Source: Elusimicrobiota bacterium (GTDB lineage: Bacteria > Elusimicrobiota > Elusimicrobia > JACQJN01). Taken from it: a DNA stretch of 7,026 bases. The position numbers and the translations under genes are program-made. This document shows positions 5,122 to 7,026 of the stretch, piece after piece. Each line of letters starts with the position of its first letter. The first letter of the stretch is position 1. Below the pieces are notes generated by a model that was not told the DNA's origin, did no database searches, and saw nothing but the letters and a program-made list of their open reading frames with translations. Location: positions 1 to 7,026 of the forward strand of contig JACQJM010000104.1 of the NCBI GenBank assembly GCA_016205045.1. The letters are read 5' to 3'.

Positions 5122-5690
5122 CCCCCCTGGTCTTCTTGCTGAAGCCCCCTACTTCGCCTAACACTTTGTTTATAGACCGAGACGGGATACTCAATCATGC
5201 GGTGACCCGAGGGACGGAGATTTCTTCTCCTCGATCGATGGAAGAATTCAAAATTACGGAAGATATAGAGGCTCTTGTTCCGATCAGCCGGGACTGGAAC
5301 TTGGTCGTGATCACCAACCAGCCGGACATCACTCGTGGACTGATCGACGACAAATTGCTGCGTCATTTTCACGAGCGCTTTTTGAAGCATGTTTCCTTAA
5401 ACGTAGTCTACGCCTGTCCCCATCTAAAAACTGACGGCTGTGGATGCCGCAAACCCGCCATAGGGATGATTCAAAAATTTAGAAAGGATTTTCCTGAGGC
5501 GCAGAAAAAAGAGTGGTTCGTGGGAGACGGGCAAAGAGATAAAGAATGCGCCGCGGCGGCCCACATGCCCTTCATTTTGCGCAAGAGACCCTACAACCTA
5601 GATCTGGTTCCTTCCACCCAATTTGTGATCGATCAACTCTGGGATCTGCCCGCTACTTTAAGCAAAAACAAACTCACCACGGGTTCATGA
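5118..5690 (+). CDS. gmhB: HAD phosphatase, heptose bisphosphate phosphatase (GmhB) type
   Basis: GmhB removes the C7 phosphate from D-glycero-D-manno-heptose 1,7-bisphosphate in ADP-heptose or GDP-heptose synthesis. The 190-residue product has all HAD motifs: LFIDRDGILN with nucleophile Asp20 and acid/base Asp22, VVITNQPDITRG with Thr66-Asn67, Lys112 in CRKP, and FVGDGQRDKECAAAA with Asp137 and Asp141. The CPHLKTDGCGCRKP segment supplies a Cys100, His102, Cys108, Cys110 zinc site typical of GmhB, which separates it from histidinol-phosphate phosphatase relatives less surely than a tree would. GTG 5118 overlaps the transaldolase stop in a GTGA quartet, and its own stop overlaps the next ATG (ATGA). 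The gmhA context supports the heptose role. The bisphosphate kinase/nucleotidyltransferase (hldE or hddA/hddC) is not in the window. Confidence 0.87.
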   Translation: MTPLVFLLKPPTSPNTLFIDRDGILNHAVTRGTEISSPRSMEEFKITEDIEALVPISRDWNLVVITNQPDITRGLIDDKLLRHFHERFLKHVSLNVVYACPHLKTDGCGCRKPAIGMIQKFRKDFPEAQKKEWFVGDGQRDKECAAAAHMPFILRKRPYNLDLVPSTQFVIDQLWDLPATLSKNKLTTGS

Positions 5691-6942
5691 GGGAGAAGTT
5701 TAGACATTTAATCGACATCGGTCTTTGTCTCTTTTGTTTTTTTCTTCCCCTATCCATATCTGCCGCGAACCTGGGTTGGGGGCTCCTATTTATCGGTGTG
5801 GCAGGCGTTTGTTTTGTTTCCCGACAATTTCCCTCTCTAAGATCGCCCCTTGAAAAGCCTCTGTCCCTTTACTTAGCGGTATCTTTTCTCGCGGCGCTTT
5901 TTGGAGAATCGCCCCCCATCAGTTTCCAACGTTTCCATTCAGAAATTTCCAAGGTGTGGCTTTTCTACTTATTTTCCGCCGCCTTCACCCTGTCTCCCAA
6001 TCCTCCCCTCCATCGATGGCTGGGACTGGGATTTCTGATCTCCGCCGGTGTGGGCATCCTGCAGGTGTTAAGTCTGCATGCTCCCGGGACGATCGCCCAT
6101 GCGCTCCAAGAAGCGGGCCGGTATCGTTTTTGATTCCCTCTTTTAGAGCCCACGGCACCCTTCACTCCGTCACCTATGGAGAATCCATATCCTTGGGACT
6201 CACCGGCGGGCTGGCTTATTTATCCTGGAGCAGTTTTACAAAATCTCCCGCCACACCCCGAACCCTGAATGTCTTCTGTCTGATTCTATTGGCGGCATTG
6301 GGACTCAGCCAGACACGAGGAGCTTGGTTGGGATTCACCGCTTCTCTGTTGGTTCTGGTGTGGCTCCGCAGAAATCTCCTGCCTTTTGTCCTTAAAAGCG
6401 GCGCTATTCTGACTTTAATCTTGGCCTTTCTATCGCGTTCCACGGGACTTCATCTCTTCAATAGATTCGTCTCCATATTTCACCCTCAAGGAGATCCTAA
6501 TATAGGACGTCTGGAACTATGGAAAACAGCTTGGAATATGTTTAAGGATCACCCCTGGTTAGGCGTAGGGCTCAATAATTACAGGACGTTATTTTCCCGA
6601 TATCACCCCACCCCCATTTATGGGGAAGAGGTGTGGGGAAGCGCACACAATCTTTATCTGCACCAGTTGGCGGAAAGGGGAATTCTGGGGCTTCTGGCTC
6701 TACTTCTGCTTTTAGGAAGCATGGTGTACTATTCCATAAAACGATACCGTAAAAATCCTTCCCCGCTCAACACCTGGAATTTGGCAGCCTTGGTGGGATT
6801 TTTAATCATGAATCTCACGGAGACCTCTTTTGAGACCACCATGAGCTGGATGCCCATTATCTTTCTTTACGCATGGTCAGAAAAAACAGATGCCACTTCT
6901 GCAGGATGGGGCCAGGAAGCCCAGGGCAAGAAAGAAGATTGA
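5687..6942 (+). CDS. O-antigen ligase/polymerase (Wzy_C family), interrupted by a -1 frameshift
   Basis: This is a polytopic inner-membrane protein of the O-antigen ligase (WaaL)/polymerase (Wzy) family, which joins or extends lipid-linked glycans on the periplasmic side. It is read in two frames. ATG 5687 (overlapping the gmhB stop as ATGA) runs to TGA 6131-6133 for 148 residues with about five membrane helices. The remainder continues one base back from 6130 to TGA 6940-6942 for 270 residues, giving 418 in total, the normal family size. The second part holds FRAHGTLHSVTYGES, LSQTRGAWLGF (composite ~208-217), DHPWLGVGLNNYRTL and AHNLYLHQLAERGILGL, the conserved periplasmic-loop and Arg/His-containing signature of PF04932. 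The break falls at a T5 run; one extra T restores the frame. It may be a true mutation, a slippage site or a sequence error, so function is uncertain. Confidence 0.82.
6125..6133 (+). other. Frameshift site at T5 run in the O-antigen ligase gene
   Basis: The sequence is CGT TTT TGA in the upstream frame. Slipping the TTT codon back one base, or adding one T, gives CGT TTT TTG ATT, which joins RYRF directly to LIPSFRAHGTL without loss of family motifs. A slippery U-run immediately before a stop codon is the pattern used in some -1 frameshifting and transcriptional slippage, but T5 is short and no strong downstream hairpin is obvious. Confidence 0.75.
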
Positions 6943-6962
6943 AAAGGGTGTGTCGAAAATTT

Positions 6963-7000
6963 CAGGGCATGGGACTGTGTCTGTAATAGGGTCATGCCTG
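6963..7000 (+). repeat. Possible hairpin after the operon
   Basis: CAGGGCATG (6963-6971) pairs with CATGCCTG (6993-7000) with one bulged G and a 21-base loop. No T run follows; the sequence becomes GC-rich toward the window end. It may be part of a termination or intergenic repeat structure, but the window stops too soon to tell. A short open frame from ATG 6994 to the edge is too short to call. Confidence 0.25.
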
Positions 7001-7026
7001 GGCCTGTCCCGGGCGGCCGCTGCGAA

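Noticed and set aside
4158..5390. Minus-strand open frames opposite gmhA, the transaldolase and gmhB (4158-4364, 4677-5045, 5112-5390)
   Set aside because: They are shadows of strongly conserved + strand enzymes; the translations resemble no known family.
5546..5686. Start of the O-antigen ligase first part at 5546
   Set aside because: It overlaps gmhB in another frame with a non-membrane sequence; ATG 5687 overlaps the gmhB stop and leads straight into the first membrane helix.
5956..6129. Independent start at 5956 for the second part of the O-antigen ligase
   Set aside because: The residues encoded before 6130 in that frame look like an out-of-frame reading of the first part's membrane segments; the family sequence resumes only at LIPSFRAHG.
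7008..7026. GC-rich end with a GCGGCCGC palindrome
   Set aside because: It could be chance or part of an intergenic repeat cut by the window edge; nothing further can be supported.
1..7026. tRNA, rRNA, CRISPR array or transposase
   Set aside because: I looked for these on both strands and saw no cloverleaf, ribosomal, spaced-repeat or transposase-like sequence.

Overview
The window comes from a Gram-negative bacterium. It encodes a signal-peptide-bearing outer-membrane beta-barrel, enzymes of ADP-heptose (LPS core precursor) synthesis and an O-antigen ligase/polymerase. I cannot fix the phylum from the sequence. VGIGT-P repeat fibres, a split gmhA/gmhB pathway and a MetH ending in HHPEAHYFSVG would fit an environmental, non-proteobacterial lineage such as Omnitrophota or Elusimicrobiota, but this is only an impression. 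All supported genes are on the + strand.

Layout. (1) Positions 1-398 hold the 3' end of cobalamin-dependent methionine synthase (metH activation domain). (2) Positions 399-3634 look like an accessory block, visibly more AT-rich than its flanks. It holds a hicB-hicA toxin-antitoxin pair (448-905); an unusual promoter whose -35 and -10 boxes are separated by a run of 12 C (915-947); a VGIGT-P repeat fibre-like protein (994-2067); an outer-membrane barrel protein (2108-2923); a decayed second copy of the last ~30 codons of metH (2926-3015); and a RelE/HigB-type toxin with its HigA-type antitoxin (3073-3634). (3) Positions 3732-6942 form a tightly packed surface-polysaccharide operon: gmhA, a small transaldolase, a gmhB-type phosphatase, and an O-antigen ligase/polymerase interrupted by a -1 frameshift at a T5 run (6127-6131). 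The last ~85 bases contain only a possible hairpin.

How it fits together. The fibre and barrel genes probably form a two-gene transcription unit. The poly-C promoter has the layout of a phase-variation switch, so surface display of this pair may be switched on and off by tract-length changes; this is the best candidate here for an undescribed system. The metH tail occurs twice, 83% identical over 83 bases, with all seven differences in the first 20 codons synonymous. Each copy is followed by a different toxin-antitoxin module. This points to the 3' end of metH as an exchange or integration site through which the hicBA-fibre-barrel block arrived. The downstream operon makes heptose intermediates (sedoheptulose 7-phosphate isomerisation and heptose bisphosphate dephosphorylation) and handles O-antigen. 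The transaldolase plausibly supplies the C7 sugar phosphate. No kinase, adenylyltransferase, integrase or transposase is present in the window.
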